Source: Sphingomonas folli
GTDB taxonomy: Bacteria; Pseudomonadota; Alphaproteobacteria; Sphingomonadales; Sphingomonadaceae
Length of the DNA: 64,000 bases
Direction: 5' to 3'
NCBI RefSeq assembly: GCF_019429525.1
Contig: NZ_JAHXZL010000008.1
Location: 1 to 64,000 of the forward strand
The position numbers were made by a program, and so were the translations under genes. The notes under the pieces were generated by a model. That model was not told the origin of the DNA. It made no database searches and saw only the letters and a program-made list of their open reading frames with translations. Shown here in pieces: positions 34,646 to 43,949 of this stretch (positions within the stretch are counted from its first letter, which is position 1; each line of letters begins with the position of its first letter).

Positions 34646-36553
34646 ATGACCACCTACCAGCCCGACGCGCTGATCCGCGCCGACGTCGCCGCCTATCTCC
34701 AGCGGCACGAGGAGAAGTCGCTGCTGCGCTTCCTGACCTGCGGCTCGGTCGACGACGGTAAGTCGACGCTGATCGGCCGGCTGCTCTACGACAGCAAGCA
34801 CGTTTTCGAGGACCAGCTCGCCGCGCTCGAGGACGATTCGCGCCGGGTCGGCACGCAGGGCGGCAACATCGACTTCGCGCTGCTGGTCGACGGGCTCGCC
34901 GCCGAGCGCGAGCAGGGCATCACGATCGACGTCGCCTATCGCTTCTTCGCGACCGAGACGCGCAAGTTCATCGTCGCCGACACGCCGGGCCACGAGCAGT
35001 ACACGCGCAACATGGTCACCGGCGCCTCCACCGCCGATCTCGCGGTGATCCTGGTCGACGCGCGCAAGGGTGTGCTGACCCAGACGCGGCGTCACTCGTA
35101 CCTCGCGCAGCTGCTCGGCATCCGCCACGTCGTGTTGGCGATCAACAAGATGGACTTGGTCCACTACGACCAGGCCGCGTTCGACCGCATCCGCTTGGCC
35201 TATCGCGCCTTCGCCAGCGAGATCGGCCTCACCGATTTCCGCGCCATCCCGGTCTCGGGGCTCGGCGGCGATAATATCGCGACGCGCAGCACGCACATGG
35301 ACTGGTATGACGGGCCGACGCTGATCGAGCATCTCGAGCAGGTGCCGGTCGACGCCGACCGCGCCGCGCGCGCGCCGTTCCGCCTGCCGGTGCAATGGGT
35401 CAACCGCCCCGATCTCGACTTCCGCGGCTTCGCGGGAACGATCGCGAGCGGCGCGGTGCGCCCGGGCGACGCGGTGCGGATCGTCCCCTCGGGGCGGACC
35501 ACGACGGTCAAGCGGATCGTCGCGCTCGGCGGCGACCGGGCCGCGGCCGAGGCGGGCGAGGCGGTGACGCTGACGCTCGCGGACGAGGTCGACTGCTCGC
35601 GCGGCGACGTCATCGCCGCCGCGGGCGACCCGCCCGAGGTGGCCGACCAGTTCGAGGCGACCCTGGTGTGGATGGCGGAGGAGGCGATGCTGCCGGGGCG
35701 CAGCTACGCCTTCCAGCTCGCCACGCAGCGCGCCTCGGCGGTGCTGCGCCAGCCCAAGTACCAGGTGAACGTCAACACGCTGGAGCATACCGCCGCGCGC
35801 ACGCTGGAGCTGAACGCGATCGGCGTGGCGACGCTGTCGCTGGATCGGCCGATCGTGTTCCAGCCCTATGAGCAGAGCCGTGAGCTGGGCGGCTTCATCC
35901 TGATCGACAAGGCGACCAACGCGACGGTCGCGGCGGGGATGATCCGCTTCGCGCTGCGCCGCGCCAGCAACGTGCACCGCCAGCCCACCGACGTGACGCG
36001 CGAGAAGCGCGCCGCGCTCAAGAACCAGCGGCCGGCGGTGCTGTGGTTCACCGGTCTGTCGGGCGCGGGCAAGTCGACCATCGCGAACCTCGTCGAGAAG
36101 CGGCTGGCGCGGATGAACCGCCACACCTTCCTGCTCGACGGCGACAACGTGCGCCACGGGCTCAACCGCGACCTCGGCTTCACCGACGCCGACCGGGTGG
36201 AGAACATCCGCCGCATCGGCGAGGTGGCGCGGCTGATGACCGACGCCGGGCTGATCGTGCTGACCGCCTTCATCTCGCCGTTCCGCGCCGAGCGCGACAT
36301 GGTGCGCGCGATGCTGCCCGAGGGCGAGTTCGTCGAGGTCCACGTCGACACCGCGCTGGCCGCGGCGGAGGCCCGCGACGTCAAAGGGCTGTACGCCAAG
36401 GCGCGCGCCGGCCAGCTGGCGAACTTTACCGGGATCGACAGCCCCTACGAGCCGCCCGAGGCGCCCGAGCTGCGCGTCGACACCGCGGCGGAGAGCGCCG
36501 AGGCCGCGGCGGACCGGATCGTCGCGTGGCTGCTGGAGCGCGAGGAGGGATAG
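34646..36553 (+). CDS. cysNC: Bifunctional sulfate adenylyltransferase subunit 1 / APS kinase (CysN-CysC)
   Basis: A 635-residue fusion. Residues about 30-440 are CysN: GTPase P-loop [20 protein letters not shown], then [20 protein letters not shown], and [12 protein letters not shown], followed by beta-barrel domains. Residues about 460-635 are the APS kinase Cys[21 protein letters not shown], then [40 protein letters not shown] and [20 protein letters not shown]. Together with CysD it turns sulfate into APS and then PAPS. The fused form (as in NodQ) is common in alphaproteobacteria. Confidence 0.96.
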   Translation: MTTYQPDALIRADVAAYLQRHEEKSLLRFLTCGSVDDGKSTLIGRLLYDSKHVFEDQLAALEDDSRRVGTQGGNIDFALLVDGLAAEREQGITIDVAYRFFATETRKFIVADTPGHEQYTRNMVTGASTADLAVILVDARKGVLTQTRRHSYLAQLLGIRHVVLAINKMDLVHYDQAAFDRIRLAYRAFASEIGLTDFRAIPVSGLGGDNIATRSTHMDWYDGPTLIEHLEQVPVDADRAARAPFRLPVQWVNRPDLDFRGFAGTIASGAVRPGDAVRIVPSGRTTTVKRIVALGGDRAAAEAGEAVTLTLADEVDCSRGDVIAAAGDPPEVADQFEATLVWMAEEAMLPGRSYAFQLATQRASAVLRQPKYQVNVNTLEHTAARTLELNAIGVATLSLDRPIVFQPYEQSRELGGFILIDKATNATVAAGMIRFALRRASNVHRQPTDVTREKRAALKNQRPAVLWFTGLSGAGKSTIANLVEKRLARMNRHTFLLDGDNVRHGLNRDLGFTDADRVENIRRIGEVARLMTDAGLIVLTAFISPFRAERDMVRAMLPEGEFVEVHVDTALAAAEARDVKGLYAKARAGQLANFTGIDSPYEPPEAPELRVDTAAESAEAAADRIVAWLLEREEG

Positions 36554-36605
36554 GGGCGGCTGGCGCGCGCGGCAGCGGATGAGGCAGTCGGCGAGTTCTT
36601 CCTAA

Positions 36606-36802
36606 GATCCTCCCCGCATGGCGGGGAGGGGGACCGCGCCGCCAAGCGGCGTGGTGGAGGGGGCTCACCACGCAGCGCAGCGCCCGCGGAGGCCCTACCT
36701 TCCCAGCCGGCGGTGGAGGGGGCTCCGCACGCAGCGCAGCGCCCGCGGAGGCCCCCCTCCACCATGCTGCGCATGGTCCCCCTCCCCGTGCCGGGGAGGA
36801 TC
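36606..36802. repeat. Intergenic palindromic repeat, GATCCTCCCCG family, copy 3 (compound)
   Basis: Starts GATCCTCCCCGCATGGCGGG and ends CCCCTCCCCGTGCCGGGGAG then GATC. The centre contains two tandem versions of a GGTGGAGGGGGCTC / CGCAGCGCAGCGCCCGCGGAGG unit, so this copy is longer than the others. It separates cysNC from the receptor gene. Confidence 0.85.
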
Positions 36803-36874
36803 GGGTACCCGCACGATCGCGATCAGTCACAACCCGCTCGCCCCCGCCGATGCGCTCCGCTACCGCCGCCGCAC

Positions 36875-38932
36875 ATGCGCAAGCTCCTGATCCCTGTCGC
36901 GATCCTCGCCTCCGCCCCGGCCGCGGCGCAGGACGCTCCCGCCCCGCCGGCCGATATCGTCGTCACCGGCCGCGGGCTCGACGAGCGCGCCGGCGACCGC
37001 GCCTTCTCCATCGTCACGATCGACCAGGAGCGGCTGCGCGCCAACGCCAGCGACCGGCTCGAGAGCGTGCTCGCCGACGTCGCCGGGCTGCAGCAGTTCC
37101 GCCGCTCCGACTCGCGCTCGGCCAACCCCACCAGCCAGGGGATCAGCCTGCGCGGCATCGGCGGCAACGCCTCCAGCCGCGCCCTGCTGCTGCTCGACGG
37201 CGTGCCCGAGACCGACCCGTTCGGCGGCTGGGTGCCGTTCCCGGCCTATGCCACCGACCGGCTCGGCCGCGTCCGAGTCACCCGCGGCGGCGGCAGCGGC
37301 TATCTCGGCGCGGGGGCGCTGGCGGGCACGGTCGAGCTGGAGAGCGCCGACCCGCGCCAGCTCGCGCCGGTGATGGCGTCGCTCGCCTATGGCAGCCGCG
37401 ACTCGGTCGATGCGAACGCCTCGGCGACGCTGACCAGCGGCGTCGGCTTCGCCACCGTCTCGGGCGCGTACCAGCGCGGGGACGGCTTCATCCCGACCGT
37501 GCGCGAGGACCGCGGCCCGGCCGACCGCGCGGCGCCCTACGAGCAGGCCTCGGGGGCGGTGCGCGGCGTGATCGCGCTGGCGCCCGCGGTCGAGCTCCAG
37601 GCCAATGTCTCGGCCTTCACCGACACGCGCGAGCGCGGCACCGCCTTCACCGACAATCGCAGCGAGGGCGCCGACGCCAGCCTGCGCCTGGTCGGGCGTG
37701 GGCGATGGGGCTTCACCGCTCTGGCCTATCTCCAGACGCGCGCCTTCGCGTCACGCTTCGCCAGCGTCGACGCGGCGCGCACCCGCGCCACCGAGACGCT
37801 CAACCAGTATAACACGCCCGCGACCGGCACCGGTGCGCGGCTGGAGATCGCGCCGCCGGTGGGCGAGGGGCGCGAGCTGCGGCTCGGCGCGGAGTGGCGC
37901 GACGTCAGCGGGCGCACGCAGGAGCTGTACACCTTCGTCAACGCCGCGCCGACGCGCCGCCGCGTCGCCGGCGGCGACCAGCGCACGCTCGGCGCCTTCG
38001 CCGATGCCAGCGCCACGCTCGGCACGCTGACGCTCACCGCGGGCGGGCGAGTCGACTGGTGGCGGATCGACGGGGGCTTCCTGCGCGAGACCCCGCTGGC
38101 GGCGGGGGCGGCGCTGACCGACGCGCGCTTCGCCGACCGCAGCGGCAGCGAGGCGACCGGGCGCGTCGGCGCGGCCTGGGCGCCGGTGCGCGCGGTGACG
38201 TTCCGCGCGGCGGGCTATCGCGGCTGGCGGCTGCCGACGCTCAACGAGCTGTACCGCCCCTTCCGCGTCGGCGCCGACGCCACCGCGGCCAACGCCGCGC
38301 TCGCGCCCGAGGCGCTGACCGGCGTCGACGGCGGCGTTACGCTCGCGCCGCTCGCCGGGCTGGCGCTGACCGCGACGGTGTTCTGGAACCGGCTCGACGA
38401 CGCGATCGCCAACGTCACCGCGGGCAATGGGCCGGGGACCTTCCCCGGGGTCGGCTTCGTCGCTGGGGCGTATCGCGTGCGGCAGAACCTCGACTCGATC
38501 CGCTCGCGCGGGGTGGAGCTCGACGCGCGCTGGACGCTCGGCGCGGTGACCGCCTCGGGCTCGTGGAGCCACGTCGACCCGCGCGTCGCGGCGAGCGGCG
38601 CGGCCGCCGCGCTCGACGGGCTGCGCCCGGCGCAGACGCCGCTCGACCAGCTCTCCGCGACGCTCGGCTGGCGGCGCGACCGGTTGGCCGCGTCGGCGAC
38701 GCTGCGCCACGTCGCGCGCCAGTTCGAGGACGACCAGAACCTCCGCGCGCTGGCGCCGGCGACCACGCTCGACGGCTATCTCGCGCTGCCGCTGACCCGG
38801 ACGGTGGCGGTGGAGGCGCGCGCGGAGAACCTCTTCGACGCGCGCGTCGAGGCCGGGGTCAGCGGCGCCGATGTGGTCGAGCGCGCCACGCCGCGCACCT
38901 TGTGGCTGGGGCTGCGCTTCCGCGGGGGGTGA
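36875..38932 (+). CDS. TonB-dependent receptor next to sulfate-assimilation genes
   Basis: About 685 residues. Signal peptide MRKLLIPVAILASAPAAAQ, then the plug domain with DIVVTGRGLDERAG as TonB-box region, RLESVLADVAGLQQFRRSDS, GISLRGIGGNASSRALLLLD and RVRVTRGGGSGYLGAGALAG. The barrel ends VEARAENLFDARVEAGVSGA and WLGLRFRGG. The start at ATG 36875 places the signal peptide correctly. The ligand is unknown. It follows cysNC in the same direction across a repeat, so an organosulfur substrate is a reasonable but unproven idea. The 288-base stretch after it (38933-39220) shows no gene. Confidence 0.88.
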   Translation: MRKLLIPVAILASAPAAAQDAPAPPADIVVTGRGLDERAGDRAFSIVTIDQERLRANASDRLESVLADVAGLQQFRRSDSRSANPTSQGISLRGIGGNASSRALLLLDGVPETDPFGGWVPFPAYATDRLGRVRVTRGGGSGYLGAGALAGTVELESADPRQLAPVMASLAYGSRDSVDANASATLTSGVGFATVSGAYQRGDGFIPTVREDRGPADRAAPYEQASGAVRGVIALAPAVELQANVSAFTDTRERGTAFTDNRSEGADASLRLVGRGRWGFTALAYLQTRAFASRFASVDAARTRATETLNQYNTPATGTGARLEIAPPVGEGRELRLGAEWRDVSGRTQELYTFVNAAPTRRRVAGGDQRTLGAFADASATLGTLTLTAGGRVDWWRIDGGFLRETPLAAGAALTDARFADRSGSEATGRVGAAWAPVRAVTFRAAGYRGWRLPTLNELYRPFRVGADATAANAALAPEALTGVDGGVTLAPLAGLALTATVFWNRLDDAIANVTAGNGPGTFPGVGFVAGAYRVRQNLDSIRSRGVELDARWTLGAVTASGSWSHVDPRVAASGAAAALDGLRPAQTPLDQLSATLGWRRDRLAASATLRHVARQFEDDQNLRALAPATTLDGYLALPLTRTVAVEARAENLFDARVEAGVSGADVVERATPRTLWLGLRFRGG

Positions 38933-39220
38933 GTCGCTGCGCGTCCCAAGGGGAGGCTGGCGATCGAAGACGAACATACACCTCGTCGCCCGTGAGAGTA
39001 TCCTTCTGCGACGCTCTTCCGCCATCCCGGACTTCCTCCGGGACCTACCGTGCCGCATGTTCCTCGAACATCGCTTCTGCGGAGGAGTGGTTCTGGGACA
39101 AGTCCGTGATGACGGCAGGTGAGCGTCCCTGGCGTCGAAGGGGGGCTGAAGGGGAGGGCCAAGTCAGCCCCTACTTGCCCCTGAAGGGCAGGGACAATCG
39201 TTCTCTCCTCCGCCCGCGCG

Positions 39221-39610
39221 TCACGCCGTGACAATGATCCCGTCGCACACCGTCACCGGCCAGGCCGCCAGCCGCGCGCCGACGCACGGTCCCGCGACGC
39301 AGGCGCCGTCCTCGACGCGGAACAGCGCGCCGTGCCACGAACAGCGCACGTGGCCCGCGGCGACGTAATCGTCGAGCACCTGCGCCAGCGGCAGCCCGGC
39401 GTGCGGGCAGCGGTCGATATAGCCGAACACCGCTTCCCCGCGCCGCACCACGAAGCCGTGGAACCGCCCCGCGCGCAGCTGGAGCACGAAGTTGCGCGCC
39501 GCGCCGTCCGCGACCGCGTCGAGCGGCGCGAGCGCGACGCCCGCTGGGGTCGCGTCGACGCGCGCGCCCGCCGGCGCGCTCGCGGCGCCCTCGGCCTCGC
39601 CCGCGCTCAT
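39221..39610 (-). CDS. Rieske 2Fe-2S protein coupled to hmgA
   Basis: About 129 residues starting [20 protein letters not shown]. The Rieske ligands are [17 protein letters not shown] (C-x-H) and [19 protein letters not shown] (C-x2-H), followed by a [20 protein letters not shown] strand. It is a small soluble Rieske ferredoxin-like protein of the type that feeds oxygenases. Its ATG overlaps the hmgA stop (ATGA), so it is translated together with homogentisate dioxygenase. A role in that pathway is inference, because HmgA itself needs no electron donor. A longer frame to 39649 is unlikely because it would run further into hmgA. Confidence 0.88.
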   Translation of the reverse strand: MSAGEAEGAASAPAGARVDATPAGVALAPLDAVADGAARNFVLQLRAGRFHGFVVRRGEAVFGYIDRCPHAGLPLAQVLDDYVAAGHVRCSWHGALFRVEDGACVAGPCVGARLAAWPVTVCDGIIVTA

Positions 39611-40893
39611 CCGCGCGACGTCACCTGCGCCTTGGGGAAATCCTTCCACACCGCGTCATAGTCGAGCTGCGCGTGCGCCAGCGCGTGCGACGTCGGGCGA
39701 TAGGGCCAGCAGCTCTCGAGCATGAAGGCCATCGTGCCGTCGATCTTGTGCGGCTTCAGCTCGGCCTCGGAGGCGCCGCGCCAGCTCGCCAGGTCGGGGC
39801 CGTGCCCAGCCATCATGTTGTGGAGCGACAGCCCGCCCGGGCGGAAACCCTCGGCCTTGGCGTCATAGGCGCCGGTGATCAGCCCCATCGCCTCGCTCAT
39901 CACGTTGCGGTGGAACCAGGGCGGGCGGAACGTGTCCTCCGCCACCATCCAGCGCGGCGGGAAGATCACGAAGTCCGCGTTGGCGCGGCCGGGCACGTCG
40001 CTCGGGCTGGTCAGCACGGTGAAGATCGACGGGTCGGGATGGTCGAAGCTGACCGTGTTGATCGTCATGAAGCGCGCGAGGTCGTAGCGCCACGGCGCGA
40101 GATTGCCGTGCCACGCCACCACGTCGAGCGGGCTGTGGTCGAGCGTGGTCGTCCACAGCGTGCCGAGGAACTTCTGGATCACCTCGGTCGGGCGATCCTC
40201 GTCCTCGTAGCGCGCGACGGGGGTCTCGAAATCGCGCGGGTTGGCGAGGCCGTTGGCGCCGATCGGGCCGAGATCGGGGAGGCGGAACAGCGCCCCGTGG
40301 TTCTCCGCGACATAGCCGCTGGCGTGGCCGTCGGGCAGGGTGGCGCGGAAGCGTACCCCGCGCGGCACCAGCGCGACCTGCCCGGGCGCGACCTCGACCC
40401 GGCCGAGCTCGGTGTCGAGCCGCAGCCGCCCGGCCTGGGGGATGAACAGCAGCTCGCCGTCCGAGTCCATGAAGACGCGGTCGGTCATGTCGCGGTTCGC
40501 GGCATAGACGTGGAGCGCGACCCCCTCCAGCTCGGTCGGGTCGCGGTTGGCGAGCATCGTGACCAGGCCGTCGACGAGGTCGGTCGGCGCCGCGGGCGCG
40601 GCGAGCGGGTCCCAGCGCAGCCGGTTGGGGGCGAGCGGCGCGGAGTCGGTGCCGGGGGCGAGCAGCGCCGCGCCGGCGTAGCGGCGGTACGGTGGGTGCT
40701 CGGCGGTGGGGCGCAGGCGGTAGAGCCAGGAGCGGCGGTTCTCATGGCGCGGCGCGGTGAAGGCGGTGCCGGAGAGCTGCTCGGCGTAGAGCCCGAAGGC
40801 GGGTCGCTGGGGCGAGTTGCGCCCGACCGGCAGCGCGCCGGGCACCGCCTCGGTCGAGACGTGGTTGCCGAAGCCGGGGATATAGTCGCTCAT
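39607..40893 (-). CDS. hmgA: Homogentisate 1,2-dioxygenase
   Basis: A 428-residue enzyme starting [20 protein letters not shown]. Conserved regions are [60 protein letters not shown] (metal-ligand region) and [20 protein letters not shown]. It opens the ring of homogentisate to maleylacetoacetate in Tyr/Phe catabolism. hppD, which makes homogentisate, lies 309 bases upstream on the same strand, separated by a repeat. Maleylacetoacetate isomerase and fumarylacetoacetase are not adjacent. Confidence 0.97.
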   Translation of the reverse strand: MSDYIPGFGNHVSTEAVPGALPVGRNSPQRPAFGLYAEQLSGTAFTAPRHENRRSWLYRLRPTAEHPPYRRYAGAALLAPGTDSAPLAPNRLRWDPLAAPAAPTDLVDGLVTMLANRDPTELEGVALHVYAANRDMTDRVFMDSDGELLFIPQAGRLRLDTELGRVEVAPGQVALVPRGVRFRATLPDGHASGYVAENHGALFRLPDLGPIGANGLANPRDFETPVARYEDEDRPTEVIQKFLGTLWTTTLDHSPLDVVAWHGNLAPWRYDLARFMTINTVSFDHPDPSIFTVLTSPSDVPGRANADFVIFPPRWMVAEDTFRPPWFHRNVMSEAMGLITGAYDAKAEGFRPGGLSLHNMMAGHGPDLASWRGASEAELKPHKIDGTMAFMLESCWPYRPTSHALAHAQLDYDAVWKDFPKAQVTSRG

Positions 40894-41035
40894 GCGCCGC
40901 TCCTCTCGATGGTGCCACGGGTAAGGTCGGGTCGATCGCTGTCGACGTCGTTCGCCACGGCGTGCAAGTCGGCCGTCTGCCGCGTCCGGGGCTCCGCCAC
41001 TAGACGCCCGCCTTCCACCGCGATCTCCCCTCCTT

Positions 41036-41131
41036 CGCCATCCCCTTGCAGGCGGGGATCCATAAACGCTGACGTCGGTGCAAGAAGCGCAGCATCAGCG
41101 CGTCTGGATCCCCGCCTGCGCGGGGATGACG
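41036..41131. repeat. Intergenic inverted repeat, GCGGGGATCC family
   Basis: CCCCTTGCAGGCGGGGATCC at 41043 and GGATCCCCGCCTGCGCGGGG ending at 41127 form long arms, with GCTGACGTCGG/CAGCG-like inner matches. It lies between hmgA and hppD. This kind of imperfect long hairpin is common between genes in sphingomonads. The rest of the 309-base gap shows no gene. Confidence 0.7.
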
Positions 41132-41202
41132 AAGGAGGGAGGGGCGGGCTGCGACGATAAAGGAGACCCGTCCGGTACTCGCCCGCCGCCCGCCGCCCGC
41201 TC

Positions 41203-42267
41203 TCACGCATCTACCGTGATCACCCCGCGGCGGATCTGGTCGAGCTCGATCGACTCGTACAGCGCCTGGAAATTGCCGTTGCCGAACCCCTGGTTGCCCT
41301 TGCGCTGGATGATCTCGAAGAAGATCGGCCCCACCATCGTCTCGGTGAAGATCTGGAGCAGCAGCCCCTCCTCGCCGACGTTGCCGTCGATCAGGATGCG
41401 GTTCTCGCGCAGCCGCTCGAGGTCCTCGCCATGGCCGGGGACGCGCTGGTCGACCAGCTCGTAATAGGTCTCGATCGTGTCCTGCAGCCGCACCCCGCGC
41501 GCGCGCAGCCGCTCCACCGTGGCGTAGATGTCGTCGGTGGTGAGCGCGAGATGCTGGATGCCCTCGCCGTTATAGTCGCGGATGAACTCCTCGATCTGGC
41601 TCTTGTCGTCCTGGCTCTCGTTGAGCGGGATGCGGATCGCGCGGTCGGGCGCGATCATCGCCTGGCTGAACAGGCCGGTCGCCTTGCCCTTGATGTCGAA
41701 GTACTTCTGCTCCTCGAAGCCGAAGATCTGGCCGTAGAATTCGGCCCAGACCCGCATCTGGCCGCGACGGACATTGTGGGTGAGATGGTCGAGCAGGTCG
41801 AGCCCGACGTTGTTCTCGGCCTCTGCCTCGGCGGCGCCGGGCACCTCGTCCCAGTCGTCGTAGATCGAGCCCGCCGCGCCGTGGCGGTCGACCAGGTAGA
41901 GCAGCGAGCCGCCGATCCCCTCCAGCGCGGGGATGTCGTCGAGCGCCTGCCCCGCGGGCGCGGGTCGGGCGCCGCGCGCGACCGCGGCGTCATAGGCGGC
42001 GCGCGCGTCCTGGACGCGGAACGCCATCGCGCTCGCCGACGGCCCGTGCGCGGCGCGGAAGTCGGCGGCGTGGCCGCTCGCCTCGCGGTTGATCAAGAGA
42101 TTGATGCGGCCCTGCTTGTAGCGGGTGAGCGCGCGCGTCGGGTGGGTCGCGGCGGCGACGAAGCCCATCGCCTCGAACTGCGCGGCGAGCGCGTCCGGGT
42201 CGGGCGCGGTGAACTCGCAGAACTCGAAGCCGTCGAGCCCCATCGGATTGACGTCGATATGCTGCAT
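41203..42267 (-). CDS. hppD: 4-hydroxyphenylpyruvate dioxygenase
   Basis: A 354-residue enzyme starting MQHIDVNPMGLDGFEFCEFT. Two glyoxalase-fold halves are seen: the N-terminal half includes YKQGRINLLINREASG, and the C-terminal half has NVGLDLLDHLTHNVRRGQMR (His ligand), GIQHLALTTDDIYATVERLR (His ligand) and GPIFFEIIQRKGNQGFGNGN (Glu ligand) with FQALYESIELDQIRRGV at the end. It makes homogentisate from 4-hydroxyphenylpyruvate. Start at ATG 42267; the frame extends further upstream but is not protein-like there. An inverted repeat just upstream is a candidate operator. Confidence 0.97.
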   Translation of the reverse strand: MQHIDVNPMGLDGFEFCEFTAPDPDALAAQFEAMGFVAAATHPTRALTRYKQGRINLLINREASGHAADFRAAHGPSASAMAFRVQDARAAYDAAVARGARPAPAGQALDDIPALEGIGGSLLYLVDRHGAAGSIYDDWDEVPGAAEAEAENNVGLDLLDHLTHNVRRGQMRVWAEFYGQIFGFEEQKYFDIKGKATGLFSQAMIAPDRAIRIPLNESQDDKSQIEEFIRDYNGEGIQHLALTTDDIYATVERLRARGVRLQDTIETYYELVDQRVPGHGEDLERLRENRILIDGNVGEEGLLLQIFTETMVGPIFFEIIQRKGNQGFGNGNFQALYESIELDQIRRGVITVDA

Positions 42268-42281
42268 GGTCAGCCTCTCTG

Positions 42282-42295
42282 GTATCGATAGATAC
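42282..42295. promoter_or_regulatory. Candidate operator upstream of hppD
   Basis: GTATC and GATAC are separated by GATA, a short inverted repeat within an AT-rich patch (ATCGATAGATACGATAT) 15-28 bases before the hppD start. Its position close to the start suggests a repressor site. The regulator is unknown. Confidence 0.35.
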
Positions 42296-42372
42296 GATAT
42301 CAGGTGAGACCAGTCGCGGTCAACGCGGTCGTGATGGGTCGGCGCGGCGACGGGACGCCGTGAGGAAGGTCG

Positions 42373-42633
42373 TTCACGCGGAGGCGCGGAGAAGGTGCGT
42401 CCGCCGCGGCAGCGGCTCTCCCTGTCTCGCTTACCGCTGCCAATCCCCTTCGTGTTCCCGTACGCGGGAGCCGAGAAGGGCGGGGCGTCGTAAGCCGTCG
42501 CCCTGCTTGACCCTTGGTTCCGGGTCCGCGGGGAGACGGCTCGGCGACGAAGAACGACCTTCTCGGCGTGACGTGAGGGGCGCGTCGCGAGTCGCGGGGT
42601 TGCCACCCCCGCGTCTCCGCGCCTCCGCGTGAA
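42373..42633. repeat. Intergenic inverted repeat, TTCACGCGGAGGCGCGG family, copy 2
   Basis: TTCACGCGGAGGCGCGGAG at 42373 pairs with CTCCGCGCCTCCGCGTGAA ending at 42633, the same arms as at 21036-21159. The 220-base spacer holds no gene I can support. Confidence 0.8.
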
Positions 42634-42752
42634 ACATCCTCCTTCGCGCCTCCGCGCCGTCGCGAGAACCGACCGGTCGCCTCTCCAACGGAACGCCCGC
42701 CCGCGCCCCCTCGTTGCGAGACCGGATCAACCACGCGACCCGAGGAGCAATC

Positions 42753-43865
42753 ATGGCCGCGCTGACCCGATCGTTGCACCGCTGGGGGCGCGAGATGCCC
42801 GAGTGGCTTCTCGGCCTCCTCTACATCGCCGCCGCGGTGGCGCTGGCGGTGGTGCTGCACCGCGTGATCGTCTGGCTGGCGCGCCGCGCCACCCGCGCGC
42901 GCCCCGACAGCACCGCCGCGGTCTTCGTCGAGCGCGTGCGCAAGCTGCTGCGCTGGCTGCTGGTCGCGATCGCTCTCGCGGCGGTCCAGCCCGCGCTCGA
43001 CCTGAGCCGCGGCGCGGCGACCCTGTGGGCGCGCGCCGCCGCGCTGCTGGTGCCGGGGCTGATGGGCTGGTGCGCGATCGTCGCGATCGGGACGGTGATC
43101 GACGTGATGATGCGCCGCGCGGACATCAGCGTGGAGGACAATCTGCGCGCGCGGCGGCGCCGCACCCGGCTCACCATCCTGCGCCAGATCATCGTCTCGA
43201 TGGTGCTGCTGGTGACGATCTGCACCATGCTGATGACGATCCCCAGCGTGCGCAGCCTGGGGGTGACGCTGGCGGCCTCGGCGGGGCTCGCGGGCCTGGC
43301 GGTGGGCGCGGCGGCGCAGCCCGCGCTCAAGAACCTGATCGCCGGCTTCCAGATGATCTTCACCGAGCCGATCCGGATCGACGACGTCGTCATCATGGAC
43401 GGCGAGTGGGGGCGGATCGAGGAGATCCGGCTCACCTATGTCGTCGTGAAGATCTGGGACGAGCGTCGGCTGGTGGTGCCGGTCTCCAAGTTCCTCGAGC
43501 AGAGCTTCCAGAACTGGACGCGCCAGTCGAGCGCGCTGCTCGGCAGCGTCTTCTGGTATCTCGACCCGACGGTGGACGTCGACCGGCTGCGCGCGAAGCT
43601 GGGCGAGATCGTCACGAGCAACCCGCGCTGGGACAAGCGCTTCTGGAACCTGCAGGTGACCGACACCAAGGCGGACGGCTCGATCGAGCTGCGCGGGCTG
43701 ATGACCGCGCGCGACGCCTCCACCGCCTTCGACCTGCGCTGCGACGTGCGCGAGGCGCTGCTGGCGTACATCCGTGCCGAGATGCCCGAGGCGCTGCTGC
43801 GGCGGCGGGTGGTGGTCGACGGGGAGGCGGCGCGGTCGGGCGGGGCGCAGTTGCCCTTGCCATGA
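42753..43865 (+). CDS. Mechanosensitive ion channel, MscS family
   Basis: About 370 residues starting MAALTRSLHRWGREMPEWLL, with GAGGAG as ribosome binding site. Hydrophobic helices at 20-40, 65-85, 95-120 and 150-170 lead to the pore-lining helix TLAASAGLAGLAVGAAAQPA then LKNLIAGFQMIFTEPIRIDD, the family signature. A cytoplasmic beta domain follows with VVIMDGEWGRIEEIRLTYVV. It opens under membrane tension to release osmolytes. It sits near the trehalose operon, which handles osmotic stress from another side, but on the opposite strand. Confidence 0.93.
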   Translation: MAALTRSLHRWGREMPEWLLGLLYIAAAVALAVVLHRVIVWLARRATRARPDSTAAVFVERVRKLLRWLLVAIALAAVQPALDLSRGAATLWARAAALLVPGLMGWCAIVAIGTVIDVMMRRADISVEDNLRARRRRTRLTILRQIIVSMVLLVTICTMLMTIPSVRSLGVTLAASAGLAGLAVGAAAQPALKNLIAGFQMIFTEPIRIDDVVIMDGEWGRIEEIRLTYVVVKIWDERRLVVPVSKFLEQSFQNWTRQSSALLGSVFWYLDPTVDVDRLRAKLGEIVTSNPRWDKRFWNLQVTDTKADGSIELRGLMTARDASTAFDLRCDVREALLAYIRAEMPEALLRRRVVVDGEAARSGGAQLPLP

Positions 43866-43949
43866 GGCGAGGGGGCGGGGGGTGGTGGCGGCCCGCGCGA
43901 CGCCTGAGGCGAAGCTCCACGTCAGCCCCCTAAAGGGAGAGCCTCGGCG

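Noticed and set aside
34625-36343. A 572-codon frame antisense to cysNC
   Set aside because: Shadow frame without motifs; cysNC on the plus strand is complete.
36713-36874. Upstream extension of the receptor at 36875
   Set aside because: The extra residues are encoded by the palindromic repeat and would precede the signal peptide.
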